The notes under the pieces are model-generated. The model was given only the letters and a program-made list of their open reading frames with translations. It was not told the DNA's origin and made no database searches. From Larix kaempferi (Eukaryota; Streptophyta; Pinopsida; Pinales; Pinaceae), in contig BSBM01000637.1 of assembly GCA_027924585.1 (NCBI GenBank), positions 2,108,001-2,172,000 of the forward strand: a stretch of DNA of 64,000 bases, read 5' to 3'. Shown one piece after another: positions 23,590 to 35,879 of the stretch (the first letter of the stretch is position 1; every line of letters starts with the position of its first letter). The position numbers and the translations under genes were made by a program.

Positions 23590-23776
23590 CTTGATGATGA
23601 AGTAAATTTAGTGTTAATTCAAGAGAATATTTTGGATTTCCGAGAGAAGAATCTAAGAATCAAGATCATTAAGAAATTCCAGGTGCAATGGGAAGGACTG
23701 CCTAGTTAAAATGCTACTTGGGAAGGAGAACACATCTTACAACATCCCAGTTTGAAATTGATTGAGAACAAGAAAT
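23590..23776 (+). pseudogene. Element A chromodomain
   Basis: After the integrase C-terminus, the frame reads KKFQVQWEGLPS, a stop, then NATWEGEHIL. This is the chromodomain pattern (hydrophobic-V-x-W-x-G-L ... ATWE) found at the end of chromovirus integrases, where it directs insertion to particular chromatin (family knowledge). The single internal stop (TAA, probably from CAA) breaks it. Confidence 0.8.
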
Positions 23777-23792
23777 ATTGGGAGGGGAGGTC
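23777..23792 (+). promoter_or_regulatory. Element A polypurine tract
   Basis: ATTGGGAGGGGAGG ends two bases before the 3' LTR, as expected for the plus-strand primer. Confidence 0.8.
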
Positions 23793-25424
23793 TATCATAT
23801 CTCCTCATTGATGATCACTGGATTGAGTTCCTAACCCAATCAATCCCTTGGGTTGAGGATAAAACTTCATTTACTTAGGGTTAATTTTCAAAGTTCAGGC
23901 ATTTAATTAATTAGGAGGTGTTGGTTTTTCCTAAAGTTTGATATGCACTAGATGATAATTATTTTTCATTAAATAGTTATTTTTATTTTGAATAATGTGG
24001 ATAATGCTCCATAAGTGTGCCTTAGAGGATAAGGTTGACCAAGAGGTGACTTGCAAGAGAATATAGGTGAAAGTATCCAACGCTAGAAAATATGGAAAAA
24101 GAAAGACAATATAATACAAAGAAGAAATACAACAAAACTCAGGAAAAAAATCATAAAGCAGAAAGCACAATAAAAGAAGAAAGCAGGAAGAAGACAAAAA
24201 AGTAGGATAAGGCAGAAAATAAGGATAAGGCAGTAAACAAAGAAAAATTAGTGAAAAGCAAAGCAAGATAGAAAATTCAAAGCAGAAAAGGTAAAAAGAA
24301 AGCAAAGCAAAAAGGGAGAAAAGAATGAAAGCAAGCTTTCCTTATCCATCCATGAGGGCACATTAACCTAGGATAATTTATCCTCAAGTCATATTCCATC
24401 TATAAAATAAGGATATCACACCACTATCACATCTTTTGACAGTTGGAGAATTGGAGCGAGTGCAATTGTGCCTCAGTGGCTTGGGAGATGTGCCCCTAGT
24501 CCAAGCTGGGAGATGTGCCCCTGCTTTTTATGAGAGGATGATGGGATTACGACATTGTAAATGATTTTATTTCATGTTCTAAAGTATGAACTAGTGGAGT
24601 ATGATCTTATGAACGATATTTGATATCTCTCCATGCATATCTATGAGTATTTTCCTAGTCTTTCTTAATGGAAGAACTTGTTAATGATGTATCTCTTTAC
24701 TGAGAACCATATGATGAGTAAAACAGATAATTATGACTGATATTACTGTAATAATGATCCTCTAATATTAATTATGAAGTTTTAATGAATAAAAATATGA
24801 TTCCAATACCTCTTTCTTGCACCTAGTCTAGATTTCTACGAAAATAAGCTAGTTTCCAGTACTTGTTTTATAAATGATTGAATATAAAACCAAATGAAGT
24901 GATTTATGTTCCTGATGTTAGTTAATATTTAAAATGACTCATTCCAATATTAAAATCAGAAATTTGTAAGCGTCTTTGATTGTTTGGAAATTCCTGAGTT
25001 TGGCCTAATTGTGTAATCCTAGAAGGCCATTTTACTTGTATGTTTGTGGGACCTACTTAGAAATTTACCAAACTTTCTGGAGTGAAGCTATGATGATAAT
25101 ATAATTTTATTTAATTTTATTGAGCCTTCCTAAGTCAAAATCCCTCACCATTTGTTCTCAGGCAATGCTTAGTTGATGTTCTAGTTTGCATATGCTAGGG
25201 AGCCTACGAGCCTTGGAGTAGATTTCAGACTTGCTGATGTTAGAAATATTAATGGTACTAGTACATTGTGCGAATATTCTATCATATGGCATGATCCTCA
25301 TCCCTTCCATATTCCTTTGATTTTGCCTTCCTATAATTAGAAAAGTGACCTGAGTTCACTATTTGTCCTTAAGTCTTGCAGGGGAGTTAGTTAGTGTATC
25401 ATCAGATCTAATTGGTACATTACA
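23793..25424 (+). repeat. Element A 3' LTR
   Basis: It starts TATCATATC (TGTCATGTC in the 5' copy) and ends ACATTACA, followed by CATTG, the copy of the duplication at 4206-4210. Many substitutions and small deletions against the 5' LTR. Confidence 0.9.
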
Positions 25425-25429
25425 CATTG

Positions 25430-26154
25430 CTTGTGAAGATTATATTTTTTATATTCCCTTGAATATAAAGTATGACTATCTATTAATGTTGTGCCTTAAT
25501 TGCTAAAATGTACTTCTTTGTTATTAAGTCCATGGTAAAGTTCAAAGAAAATTATGACGTAATTTCACCATGAAGGACAACTCTAGGAAGGAGATTTAAT
25601 CATGAAGTGTAATAAAATATATGAATTATGGGGAAAAGATGGTATATTTGATCATTTATGGCTTATCTCTTTCATGATTAATTATTCTAGAAGAGACAAA
25701 ATTATGGTTTGATGATATCATCCATTTAAAAAAATAAAATAGGCTCTCTCTTGTAGGATTATCTTAATTTGTAGTAATAGTGAAGATGGTAATTGTCAAA
25801 TACCCAATATCCTCTTCCACTATGAATACTATAGGGTACTTAATTCCACATACAAATTCTATCCATGACACTAATTTCCAAATTTCCTTTCTAGAGTGAA
25901 TCCATGAAGATGGGTAATGATTTTTGGCCAAAAGAAACAGTGAAAATTCAATTTTTTACTCATTCATTAAATCGAAGCCCTCAAAACTCATATATGCCTT
26001 GTGAATTTTGACACAAAAAAAACAATTTATAGGGAATTATGTTGTATTTCCACCTATATATATATTTTTTAAAATAATAAAATTATTTAATATGTCAAAA
26101 TTACATTTAATGATAGGCGTGTTTTTGTAAATTTCAACCAAACTTTACTACTGG
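25430..26154. other. AT-rich spacer between elements A and C
   Basis: No domain, long open frame or clear repeat seen. Confidence 0.6.
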
Positions 26155-26159
26155 CTTGT

Positions 26160-26607
26160 TGTTCGGGTACACAGGGTACTACCAAAGGACCGAACACCAA
26201 GAGCAACCACTTCACAAAAATAGATCACAGATCAACACACCAATGTTTTGACGTGGTTTAAACCCTCTTGAGGGAAACACTCCACGGCCCCGGCCAAATA
26301 GCTTCTACGGGACAATTTATTATGCAAAGAAAGAAAGTTACAAATGAGCTTCTCATAATCGATCAACTAAACAATGACCCTCCATGCTCTTTAAATAGAG
26401 ATCATGGACCAATCGGGTGTTAAGCCACGGATCAAGGTTAGGTTTCATTTGAGAGAAGTTGAGCCGTTGGATCACTCTATGTCAGGAACATATCGTGACC
26501 GTCGGATTAAGTATTTACAAATGCATACTAAAGAAACACACTATCCCTAATGGATATATTACACAAGTTGATCTTAACTAACTCCTAAGTGTCTAAATAT
26601 CCTAACA
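26160..26607 (-). repeat. Element C 3' LTR
   Basis: In plus orientation TGTTCGGGTA...CCTAACA. It contains TCTTTAAATAGAG at about 26388-26400, a TATA candidate when read on the minus strand. Confidence 0.95.
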
Positions 26608-26619
26608 TCCCCCCTTAAG
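26608..26619 (-). promoter_or_regulatory. Element C polypurine tract
   Basis: TCCCCCCTTAAG, that is CTTAAGGGGGGA on the minus strand, abuts the 3' LTR. Confidence 0.85.
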
Positions 26620-26689
26620 AACAACTTGGGATAGGATTGAAGGATTTACAAAAGTGACACTATTAGGAGAAGGAAGGAGGCATTAGAGC

Positions 26690-28789
26690 CTATCCCCCCT
26701 TAATGACAAGTTCCTGAACTCTTAACATAGATCGAAGTTTAAAAAACTTCGCTTCTGTAAGAGACTTGGTGAAGATGTCTGCAACTTGATCATCTATAGG
26801 GAAAAAGAGCACTTCAAGAACACGATCATGAACAAGATTTCTGATGAAGTGCATATGTAGCTCAATGTGTTTGCTGCGTTGATGTATAACTGGATCTTTG
26901 GCAAGCTTGATGGCACTTTGATTGTCGCACCAAAGTGGAGTAGGCTGCTGCTGCTCGAATCCAAACTCTGAGAGGATCTGTCGAAGCCATAAAGCTTCCT
27001 GACTGGCATTAACTACTGCTCGATATTCTGCCTCTGCTGAAGAAAGAGCAAGAGCTTGTTGTTTCTTACAAGCCCAAGTAATAGGTCCAGATCCCAGACT
27101 GAAAACATAACCTGCAGTAGACTTTTGATCATCAGGATCACCAGCCCAATCTGAATCAGTGAAACCAACCAACAAAGGTTCCCCCCCTATACTGTAATGA
27201 ATCCCAAACTGAACTGTACCTCAAATATATCGAAGTATTCTTTTAGCTGCTTTCCAGTGACTTTCATGATGTGTCTGCATATAACGGGCAACACGACCAA
27301 CGGCAAAGGAAAGGTCAGGACGAGAATGAGTCAAGTATAAGAGACTACCAACAAGCTGACGATACAAGGTGGCATCGACTTCAGGTGAAGTACAAGTGGT
27401 AGAAAGTTTGACTCCAGAATGGAAGGGAGAAGGGGCTGGTGTACAATCTTCTATGTGAAAGCGACGAAGAAGGTCACAAGCATACTTAGACTGAGAAAGA
27501 AAGATTCCTTCTTTGGTTTGCAGAACTTGGAGACCAAGAAAATAATGCAAATGTCCTAAGTCTGACATTTCAAAAGTTTGTTTAAGACTGGATTTCACAT
27601 GGGTAATAAGCTTAGGGTCACTACCAGTAAGAATAAGGTCATCAACATATAGAACAAGTATGATGAGATGGTTTCCTACTTTCTTGGTATAGAAATTGGG
27701 GTCAGAATGGCATCTAGAAAAACTAGTGTCAAGGAGAAAGTTATCCATTTTGGCATACCAAGCTCTAGGAGCTTGCTTAAGGCCATATAAGGATTTCTTA
27801 AGGCGGCAGACAAGGCTAGAGTTATTCTGAACATAGCCAGGAGGTTGTTCCATGTAAATTTCCTGCTGTAAATCACCATGTAAGAAGGCAGACTTGACAT
27901 CCATTTGATGGACTTCCCAGTTGTGTAAGGCTGCAAGGGAAAGAACAAGGCGGATGGAGTTCATTTTTGCGACAGGAGCAAAGGTTTCATTGTAGTCAAT
28001 CCCTTCAACTTGGGAAAAACCTTTGGCAACTAACCTTTCCTTAAGTCTTTCAACACTTCCATCTGATGCATACTTAGTTCTGTAGACCCATTTACATCTG
28101 ACAAGTTTTCTTCCTTTTGGAAGAGGTACAAGATCCCAAGTATCGTTCGCCATTAAGGAATGATATTCTTCATCCATGGATGCATCCCAATCTGGATTCC
28201 CTGAAGCTTCTGCAAAAGTTTCTGGATCATGATTCTCGGAAACTTGAGCCAAAAGAGAAGAGGCTCGCTGAAACTGAGAACGTGTTCTACGTTGATCTCT
28301 AGGATCACCGTCAAGATCACCAGCTGCTTCACATGTAGAACGGACCCATCGAGGAAGCACTTGTGCTGGTGCAACTGGAGGAACATGAGCAGGTGGAGGT
28401 GGATTTTCATCCTCACTGTCATCATCAGAAACTGGAGTTGGAAACCTGTCAAGGAAGTTGGAAGAAGAAGAAGAAGGCACAAATGCCGAATCAGGCTCGC
28501 AGGCCAAAGATGGTACAATCACCGAGTTAGGCTCGCAGGCCAAGAGATTTTCATCAAATTTAACATCTCTTCTAATGATTATATCATGAGAATGTGGTTG
28601 AACAAGTCTATAACCTTTTACATCTTCAGAATATCTAACAAATATGCACTTTTCACTTTTAGGCTGCAATGCTTTCCGTTGTTCATCCGGAATGTGAGCC
28701 CATGCTTCACTACCAAACACATGGAAGTGACTTACATCGGGTTTAGTTTTACTCCATGCTTCTTCCGGTGTTATAGGAGCAAACACCAT
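26690..28789 (-). pseudogene. Element C integrase tail, RT and RNase H
   Basis: Nearly intact: one frame from 28789 to 26690 with a single TGA near 27222. It starts in the integrase C-terminus (EEAWSKTKPDVSHFHVFGSE) and an acidic linker. The Copia RT follows with KWVYRTKYASDGSVERLKER, VHQMDVKSAFLHGDL, SLYGLKQAPRAWY and catalytic LVLYVDDLIL. RNase H follows (GFTDSDWAGDPDDQKSTAGY, SSAEAEYRA, WCDNQSAIKL, KHIELHMHFIR). The TGA reads where Arg is expected (CGA to TGA). RT and RNase H catalytic residues are all present. Confidence 0.95.
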
Positions 28790-29166
28790 CCCTGCAAGAT
28801 ACCATCGGAAGACCTATCACGATATTTTCTTTACATAGTTGTTGCAATGAGCGATAATTTAAGTGACCAAATCGCTCATGCCAAAGTTTTCTCAAGTTAT
28901 CACTATGAGCAACAAAAACTGAAGGGAAAGGTGATGACCCAAAGTTGTTAAACTTGTACAACCTGGTAATATCATCAACAATTCCGGTAGCTAGGACCTG
29001 TTGAGGATCTTTAAATTCCTTGATTACAACTTGGTGAGGTGTAAAGGTCATAGTTTTACCTTCATCAGAATGAGTGATCTGATAGACTGATAACAAATTG
29101 CAGGAAATTCTTGGAACACATAGTACATCACTAAAATGACCATTATCTACTGGAACTGTTCCAGCT
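28790..29166 (-). pseudogene. Element C pre-integrase; integrase core deleted
   Basis: Left of element D the frame gives LLSVYQITH and the GAG-pre-integrase motif LWHERFGHLNYRSLQQL, then VSCRDGVC. At about 28790 it jumps, out of frame, into the integrase C-terminal tail (ITPEEAWSK). The CxxC zinc half and the whole D,D,E core, about 230 codons in related elements, are missing. The break looks like a simple internal deletion; no insertion sits there. Confidence 0.85.
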
Positions 29167-29171
29167 CCTAC

Positions 29172-29661
29172 TGTTGAATATTGTAACTTCTAAGAATATT
29201 ATATTTGTACATTATTATTCCAGAGATGTTTCATCCCTCCGAGGTAACCCTATTATGTATCCGGAGATGTTTATTCCTCCGAGGGTTTGTGGTAGCTAGG
29301 GTTATTAGACCCACCATGTGGGGGTTGGCCCTGATTTTATACTTTAGGGGTTATTAGACTTCTCCAGGAGAGGTCGGCCCCATTAGGAATTTTAGTCAGT
29401 GAGGAGTTAGTATAAATAGAGGAGGTGAACTCCTCATTAGACTCACTCACTCACTTGGGAAAAGTAGCGCAGTTGTTTGGGAGATCTGCTAAGGAGGTAG
29501 AGAAGGAGGGAGCACATCTTGTATTTTGGTTGATCATCTTATTGAGGAAAGCTTTGCTAGGTTTTCTACCCCATGAGGGTTTCCCAGGGTATATTCTGTG
29601 TTTGTCTTGTGATTATGTTTCTTTCAGTGATCTTGCTAGTCTATTTGGTTTAAACTTAACA
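29172..29661 (+). repeat. Element D 5' LTR
   Basis: TGTTGAATATTG...ACTTAACA. TATAAATA at 29411-29418 is a strong TATA box followed by GAGGAGGTGAACTCC. The same box sits at 36491-36498 in the 3' LTR. Confidence 0.97.
29411..29418 (+). promoter_or_regulatory. Element D LTR TATA box
   Basis: TATAAATA, conserved in both LTRs; transcription probably starts 25-35 bp downstream, near 29445. Confidence 0.7.
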
Positions 29662-29673
29662 TGGTATCAGAGC
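29662..29673 (+). promoter_or_regulatory. Element D primer binding site
   Basis: TGGTATCAGAGC follows the LTR with no gap: a perfect 12-nt initiator-Met tRNA complement. Confidence 0.95.
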
Positions 29674-30137
29674 TAGACTGAATAGGACATCTTTCACAAG
29701 GTAAGAATACCTCTCTCTCTCTCTCTCTGGTGAAAGTTAGGGTTTCAACAAAAAGTTGGTATTATTAAATTCTAGTTACATGGCTGGATATCCCTTCTCA
29801 ATACCAATCTTTTGAGCCCTAGATCAAACTTTTTGGTTGGGTAGAACTCCAGGAAATCCAAACCCTAGTTTTACCAAAAGTGTGATAAGTCAGAAATTGG
29901 TTTCAGAAAAAAGTTGGCATTTTAAAATTCTGATTACATAGCTGGATAGCCCTTCTCAAAACCTATCTTTTGAGCCCTAGATCGAATTTTTTGGTTGGGT
30001 AGAACTCCAGGAAAGTCAAACCCTAATTCTATCAAAAGTGCGATAAACCAGAAATTCTGTCCCAGGATCCAGAAAATTTAAAAAGGTAATATTTCCAGGT
30101 AAGTACTACTCTGTCTCTTGGACTTCCCCAAGAGAAT
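29674..30137 (+). promoter_or_regulatory. Element D leader with splice-donor-like sites
   Basis: Untranslated leader. A CT microsatellite lies at 29712-29728. A segment of about 130 bp is repeated (TAGCTGGATA/ATGGCTGGATA CCCTTCTCAA at about 29780 and 29940). Consensus 5' splice sites AAGGTAAGAA (about 29699) and CAGGTAAGT (about 30099) lie before the gag ATG at 30138. Whether they are used is unknown. Confidence 0.45.
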
Positions 30138-32390
30138 ATGGCTCCAAAAACTAAGCTTGAAGACAAGCTAGAAGGTTTAGAGAATTTTCGCGCATGGAAA
30201 TACAGAATTGGTCTCATTCTTGAAGAGAATGATCTTGCTCATTATATCAAGGATGAAGTTACAGAACCGGAAGGAGATGGAGCCAAAGAGAAGCATAGGA
30301 AGGATTTGATTAGAGAAAAGAGAATCATAGCTGATTCTATTAAAGACCACTTGATTCCCCAAGTGGCCTCCAAGAAGACTCCAAAGGAAATGTATGATGC
30401 CCTAGGAAGAATGTATGAAGGAAAGAACATCAATAGGAAGATGAACCTAAGGACTCAGTTGAAGAGTACCAAGATGCACAAGGGAGAATCCATTCAAGAC
30501 TACTTCTCAAGGGTCTCACTAATCAAGGAGCAACTAGATGCCATTGGTGATACTCTTGATGAAGATGAACTTGTGATGACAGCTCTAAATGGTCTCACTA
30601 GACCTTGGGAATCATTCATACAAACCATGTGTGCTAGAAAAGAAAGCATGAAGTTTGATGTGGTTTGGGAGGATTGCGTTCAAGAGGAAGCCAGGGTTGC
30701 CAACAAAGAAGCATTTCTCAAGGAAGATGACCAAGCCTTGGCCACCCACACCAAGAGAAGAAGGAATCAATCCTACTTTAAGAAGGCTAGTCACAAGGAG
30801 TCTCATCCTCCACAAAGATTTCAAAAGAAAGGAGAATCTATTCAAAGAAGAGATTACTCCTTATTCCAATGTTTCATTTGTCGCAAATTAGGACACATTG
30901 CTAAGGACTGTCCTAACAAGAAGAAAAAGGGTACTCACCACAAAAGACATCAAGCACATCTTGCAGAAGATGATAGTGAAAAAGAAGTTGAAGAGGAAGA
31001 AAGGCCTCACAGGAGAAGACCTAGAAGAGAAGAAGAAGATGAAGAAAGGACCTTCTTCAAGAAAAGATCTAGAAGAAATGAAGAAGAAGATGCAGAAGAG
31101 TATGTTCTATTCTCTGCACTCTCTGGATCTATAACACCTGGAGAAGGTACATGGGTTATTGATAGTGGTGCTTCAAAGCACATGACAGGACAAAAGAAGA
31201 CTCTATCAAAACTTGAAGAAAAGAGCTCCCCACAAAAGGTATCTCTTGGAGATAACTATCAATATCCCATCAAGGGAATTGGTGAAGCAAACTACAAAAT
31301 TGATTCTGGAACCCCTATGAAGATGAAGGAAGTTTTGTATGTTCCAGGATTGAAGAAGAACTTGCTTTCCATCTCAGCATTGGATAAGAAAGGATATAGA
31401 GTTGCATTCATCGATGGACAAGTATTAATGTGGTCCAAAGGTAAATCTATTAAGGATGCAATTGTTATTGGTGAAGAGGAAGGAGGTTTGTACAAACTCA
31501 AGGGTCATCCAGAAGTTGCCCTTGTTCATGAAACCTCTAGCCCCAGTGAGCTATGGCATAGAAGATTAGCTCATATTAACTACAAAGCCTTACCCTATGT
31601 AAGCAAGGTAGTCATAGGATTACCAGATTTGAAGGTTGATCATGATGGCTCGTGTAAAGGATGTAAGAAAGGGAAGAATGTCAAGAACCCCTTTCCAAAG
31701 AGTGAAACAAAAACTAAGAGCATCTTGGAGCTAATACACTCAGATGTATGTGGTCCAATGCCCACCACCTCTCTAAGTGGGTTTGAATACTATCTTTCAT
31801 TCATTGATGACCATTCAAGGAAAACTTGGATATACTTTATAAAAGGTAAGAATGAAGTCTTTGGAAAGTTCAAAGAGTTCAAGGCTCTAATAGAAAATCT
31901 CTCAGAAAAGAGAATCAAGATTCTCGGAACAGATAATGGTGGAGAATATACTTCAAAAGAATTTGAAGAATTTTGTAAAGAAGCCGGAATTAAGAGAGAG
32001 CTAACCACCCCCTACAATCCCCAATAAAATGGAGTTGCTGAGAGGAAAAATAGAACCATCATGGAAGCTGTGAAGACTATGATACATGACCAGGATCTTC
32101 CCATGTATTTATGGGCTGAAGTAGCCAAGACAACGGTATATGTACAAAATAGACTATCTCATAATGCTCTTGATTTCAAAACTCCAGAAGAAGTGTTTAC
32201 AGGAAAGAAGCCCGAGGTAAGTCATCTTAAAATATTTGGGTGTCCTGTGTACATCCACATTCCAAAAGAAAAGAGAACCAAGTTGGATCCTTCTGGTAAG
32301 AAAGGAATATTTGTTGGTTATTGTGAATCATCCAAAGCCTTCAGGATTTACATACCAGGCTTTCATCATATAGAATCAGTAGAGATGTAA
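30138..32390 (+). pseudogene. Element D gag, protease and integrase
   Basis: One frame of 629 codons, then a TAA at 32025 and further to about 32375. Gag: [14 protein letters not shown] and a UBN2-type capsid (30350-30610), zinc knuckle [14 protein letters not shown] at 30870-30911, then a Lys/Glu-rich stretch. Protease: [13 protein letters not shown] (Asp at 31161). Pre-integrase: [14 protein letters not shown] and CKGCKKGK. Integrase core: [21 protein letters not shown] and, just past the stop, NGVAERKNR, so D,D,E is complete. The stop replaces a Gln codon (CAA to TAA) in TPYNPQ(Q)NG. Confidence 0.95.
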
Positions 32391-34245
32391 CATTTGATGA
32401 AGAAGCAGCTCTCAAGAAATCTAGGAAGTGCCAACTTGAAAAAATATATGAAGAAGATCCCTCTCCTAGAATCACAGAGGCTGTACACATTCCTGAAGAT
32501 GATTCACCAGAGGATCATGACATGTTGGAACCACAAGAACCTCCTATCACAGATTTATCTAAGAAAAGAAGGCCAGCATGGGCTAGAGATATTATTCAAG
32601 GGGCTGAAAGATATGGAGCTCCTGAAGGCTCCACCAGAGAAAGAAAGAAACCAAAGCTAGTGTCCAACTATATGGCCTTGATGTGTGATCTTGTGGATCA
32701 ACTACCTACTAGCTATGAAGAGGCAGCTCAAAAGAAAGAATGGGTAGAAGCAATGACAGAAGAATATCAGTCAATAATGAAAAATGATGTTTGGGATATA
32801 GTTCCCAAACCAAAAGATAAAAGTGTGGTTTCTTCCAAATGGATCTTCAAGATAAAACATGTTGCAGATGAAAGCATTGAAAAATACAAGGCAAGATTTG
32901 TAGCCAGAGGATTCTCTCAGAAGGAGGGAATTGACTATGAAGAAACATTTGCACCAGTTGCTAGGTATACTTCAATTAGAACTATCATGGCACTTGCATC
33001 CATGATGAAGTGGAAATTACACCAAATGGATGTTAAGACAGCTTTTCTGAATGGTGTAATTGAAGAAGAAGTATACATAGAACAACCACAAGGATTTGAA
33101 GTTAAAGACAGAAGGACTCATGTATGCAAACTGAAAAAGGAATTATATGGATTGAAGCAAGCTCCCAGGGCTTGGTACGGAAGGATTGACAACTTCTTAA
33201 CAAGCATGGGCTTTACCAAGAGTAAAGCTGACCCCAATCTTTTCCTCAAGGTGATGGATGATGAACCAGTTATATTATTGTTATATGTAGACGATCTATT
33301 TATAACCGGAAATGAGAAACAGATTATTGAAAGCAAGAAGAAGCTTTCTTCAGAATTCGAGATGAAAGATCTCGGATTAATGCATTACTTCTTAGGTCTA
33401 GAAGTATGGCAAGAACCAGAAGGAATCTTTCTGAATCAAGGTAAGTATGCTGTGGAGATTCTAAAAAGGTTTGATATGTTGGAATGTAAACCCATGGCCA
33501 CTCCCATGGACTCCAACCTAAAGTTATTAGTTAATGACTCATCGGAACTAGTGGACCTAACTCTATATAGACAAATCATCGGGTCATTGATGTATTTAAC
33601 AAATACTAGGCCAGATATATGCTTTGCTGTAAATACTATAAGTCAATATCTAGTAGAACCTAGAAAGGTCCATTTAATAGCTGCAAAGCATGTGATGAGA
33701 TACCTAAAAGGTACATTGGATTTTGGTCTATATTATCTTGGAGGTCATGAACTTAAGTTACATGGTTACTCAGACTCTTATTGGTCAGGAAGTGTCTTAG
33801 ACAGAAAAAGTACATCAGGTGGATGTTATGGTCTTGGATCTGCCATGATCTCTTGGTTCAGCAAGAAACAATCTAGTGTGTCCCTCTGTACTATTGAAGC
33901 AGAATACATAGCTGCCTGCTCTGCCAGCTGTGAAGCAGTATGGCTTCGGAAACTATTATCTGGAGTGTTTGACTTAGAAATGGATCCCACTGTGATTATG
34001 TGTGACAATCAAAGCTGCATTAAGATGACAGAAAATCCTGTATTCCATGATAAGTCAAAACACATAGAGATTCGATACTTTTATATATGAGATATGGTGC
34101 AGAGAGGAGCTATCAAGCTCGAGTATATAAGCACTGAGGATCAAATTGCAGATATCTTGACCAAACCTCTGTCTCGAGTAAAATTTGAATAGTTCCGAGA
34201 CAAGCTTGGTGTAGTTCAAAAGGAACCTCCTCGAAAAGGGGAGTA
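32391..34245 (+). pseudogene. Element D reverse transcriptase and RNase H
   Basis: After a frameshift near 32375 the frame (open 32522-34090) carries the linker, then RT: SKWIFKIKHVADESIEKYKA, LHQMDVKTAFLNG, LYGLKQAPRAWYGRID and catalytic LLYVDDLFI (YVDD at 33284-33295). RNase H: GYSDSYWSGS (second Asp of the usual SDxDW changed to Tyr), CTIEAEYIAA, CDNQSCIKM and KHIEIRYFYI. A TGA at 34088 precedes the last residues (LEYISTEDQIADILTKPL). It is the closest to intact of the pol genes here, along with element C. Confidence 0.95.
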
Positions 34246-34371
34246 GTATAGTCACTAATGATGAGACTGCCTCATCAAACACAAGATTGATGATAAGGTT
34301 ACCTGTTCACTACACCTAGATACTTAGAAATATTTAGGACTCTTATGCTTAAAATACTTAGTTATTACTTA

Positions 34372-34800
34372 TACATGCTTTTGATGACAGATGTATTAGT
34401 GAGAATACATGCTTGTGATGTTAGATGTATACATGCTTTTGATGATAGATGTATTAGTGAGAATACATGCTTGTGATGTTAGATGTATACATGCTTTTGA
34501 TGATAGATGTATTAGTGAGAATACATGCTTGTGATGTTAGATGTACACATGCTTTTGATGTATACATGCTTTTGATGATAAATGTATTAGTGAGAATACA
34601 TGCTAGTGATGTTAGATGTATACATGCTTTTGATGATAGATGTATTAGTGAGAATACATGCTTGTGATGTTAGATGTATACATGCTTTTGATGATAGATG
34701 TATTAGTGAGAATACATGCTTGTGATGTTAGATGTATACATGCTTGTGATGATAGATGTATTAGTGAGAATACATGTTTTTTGTATTAGTGAGAATACAT
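34372..34800 (+). repeat. Element D array 1: 58-bp minisatellite
   Basis: About seven copies of a 58-bp unit built around TACATGCTTTTGATG and GTATTAGTGAGAATACATG (starts at 34372, 34430, 34488, then slightly irregular). The unit itself contains a repeated TACATGCTT(G/T)TGATG half. It is non-coding; the open frame at 34467-34667 is a by-product of the period. Confidence 0.95.
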
Positions 34801-34865
34801 ATTTTTATAATACATGTATTGATTAAATGTACTTGTATGAATGAGGATACTTGTACCTGTATTGA

Positions 34866-35190
34866 TGAGAATACATGTGAGGATTGGATCATCCTTGAAC
34901 TCAAGTTCTAAAGTGAGCCGTAGACATGATGTCTCTGAAAATGAAGTCCTTGGTGGACATAATAGGATTGCATCATCCTTGAACTCAAGTTCTAAAGTGA
35001 GCCGTAGACAGATGTCTCCGAGAAAGAAAATAGGATTGCATCATCCTTGAACTCAAGTTCTAAAGTGAGCCGTAGACAGATGTCTCTGAGAAAGAAAAAG
35101 GATTGAATCATCCCTGGACTTCAGTCCTAAAGTGAGCCGTAGACAGGTGTCTCCGAGAATAGAAGATAGGACTGCATCATCCCTGGACCT
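34866..35190 (+). repeat. Element D array 2: 68-bp minisatellite
   Basis: About five copies around AAAGTGAGCCGTAGACA and GTCTCCGAGA. The first copy is longer. The same core, reverse-complemented, forms the 83-bp array of element F. Confidence 0.95.
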
Positions 35191-35194
35191 TGGT

Positions 35195-35850
35195 TCAAAA
35201 TGTACATGATTGGACTAATCATCCTTAGATAGTAAATCCAGATTCCGAAAGGAAGGATAGTCTTAAATGTGATTGTGATTAGACTAATCATCCTTAGACA
35301 GTAAATACAGATTCTGAAAGGAAGGATAGTCTTAAATGTGATTGTGATTGGACTAATCATCATTAGACAGTAAATCCAGATTCCGAAAGGAAGGATAGTC
35401 TTAAATGCTGATTGTGATTGGACTAATCATCCTTAAACAGTAAATCTAGATTCCGAAAGGAAGGATAGTCTTAAATGTGATTGTGATTGGACTAATCATC
35501 CTTAGACAGTAAATCCAGATTCCGAAAGGAAGGATAGTCTTAAATGCTGATTGTGATTGGACTAATCATACTTAGACAGTAAATCCAGATTCCGAAAGGA
35601 AGGATAGTCTTGAATGTGATTGTGATTGGACTAATCATCCTTAGACAGTAAATCCAGATTTCGAAAGGAAGGATAGTCTTAAATGTGATTGTGATTGGAC
35701 TAATCATCCTTAGACAGTAAATCCAGATTCTGAAAGGAAGGATAGTCTTAAATGCTGATTGTGATTGGACTAATCACCCTTAGACAGTAAATCCAATAAT
35801 TCTGAAAGGAAGGCTAGTCTTAAATATTGATTGTGATGAGATTGATCCCG
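35195..35850 (+). repeat. Element D array 3: 69-bp minisatellite
   Basis: About nine copies of a 68-71 bp unit containing GGACTAATCATCCTTAGACA and GAAAGGAAGGATAGTCTT; copies are nearly identical, so amplification or homogenisation was recent. Confidence 0.95.
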
Positions 35851-35879
35851 TAATTCCGAAAGGAAGGATCATATGTATT

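Larger units (their letters stand above)
4211..25424 (+). mobile_element. Element A: Ty3 chromovirus, interrupted by element B
   Basis: A full-length but dead Ty3/gypsy element. Diverged LTRs of about 1.65 kb lie at 4211-5860 and 23793-25424, and the 5-bp target duplication CATTG is at 4206-4210 and 25425-25429. Domains run gag, zinc knuckle, protease, RT, RNase H, integrase and a C-terminal chromodomain, which places it among plant chromoviruses (established family knowledge). The RT is cut between its N-terminal half (to 8360) and its FFDD half (from 21541) by element B. Without B the element is about 8 kb. Many stops, frameshifts and clearly diverged LTRs indicate an old insertion. Confidence 0.92.

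Noticed and set aside
28229-28951. 240-codon plus-strand frame
   Set aside because: It is antisense to the RT of element C, whose domains and catalytic residues are clear on the minus strand.
34467-34667. Open frame of tandem peptide repeats
   Set aside because: It follows the 58-bp minisatellite, whose period is not a multiple of three, so the repeated peptide is a chance product; no start context or conservation in element F.
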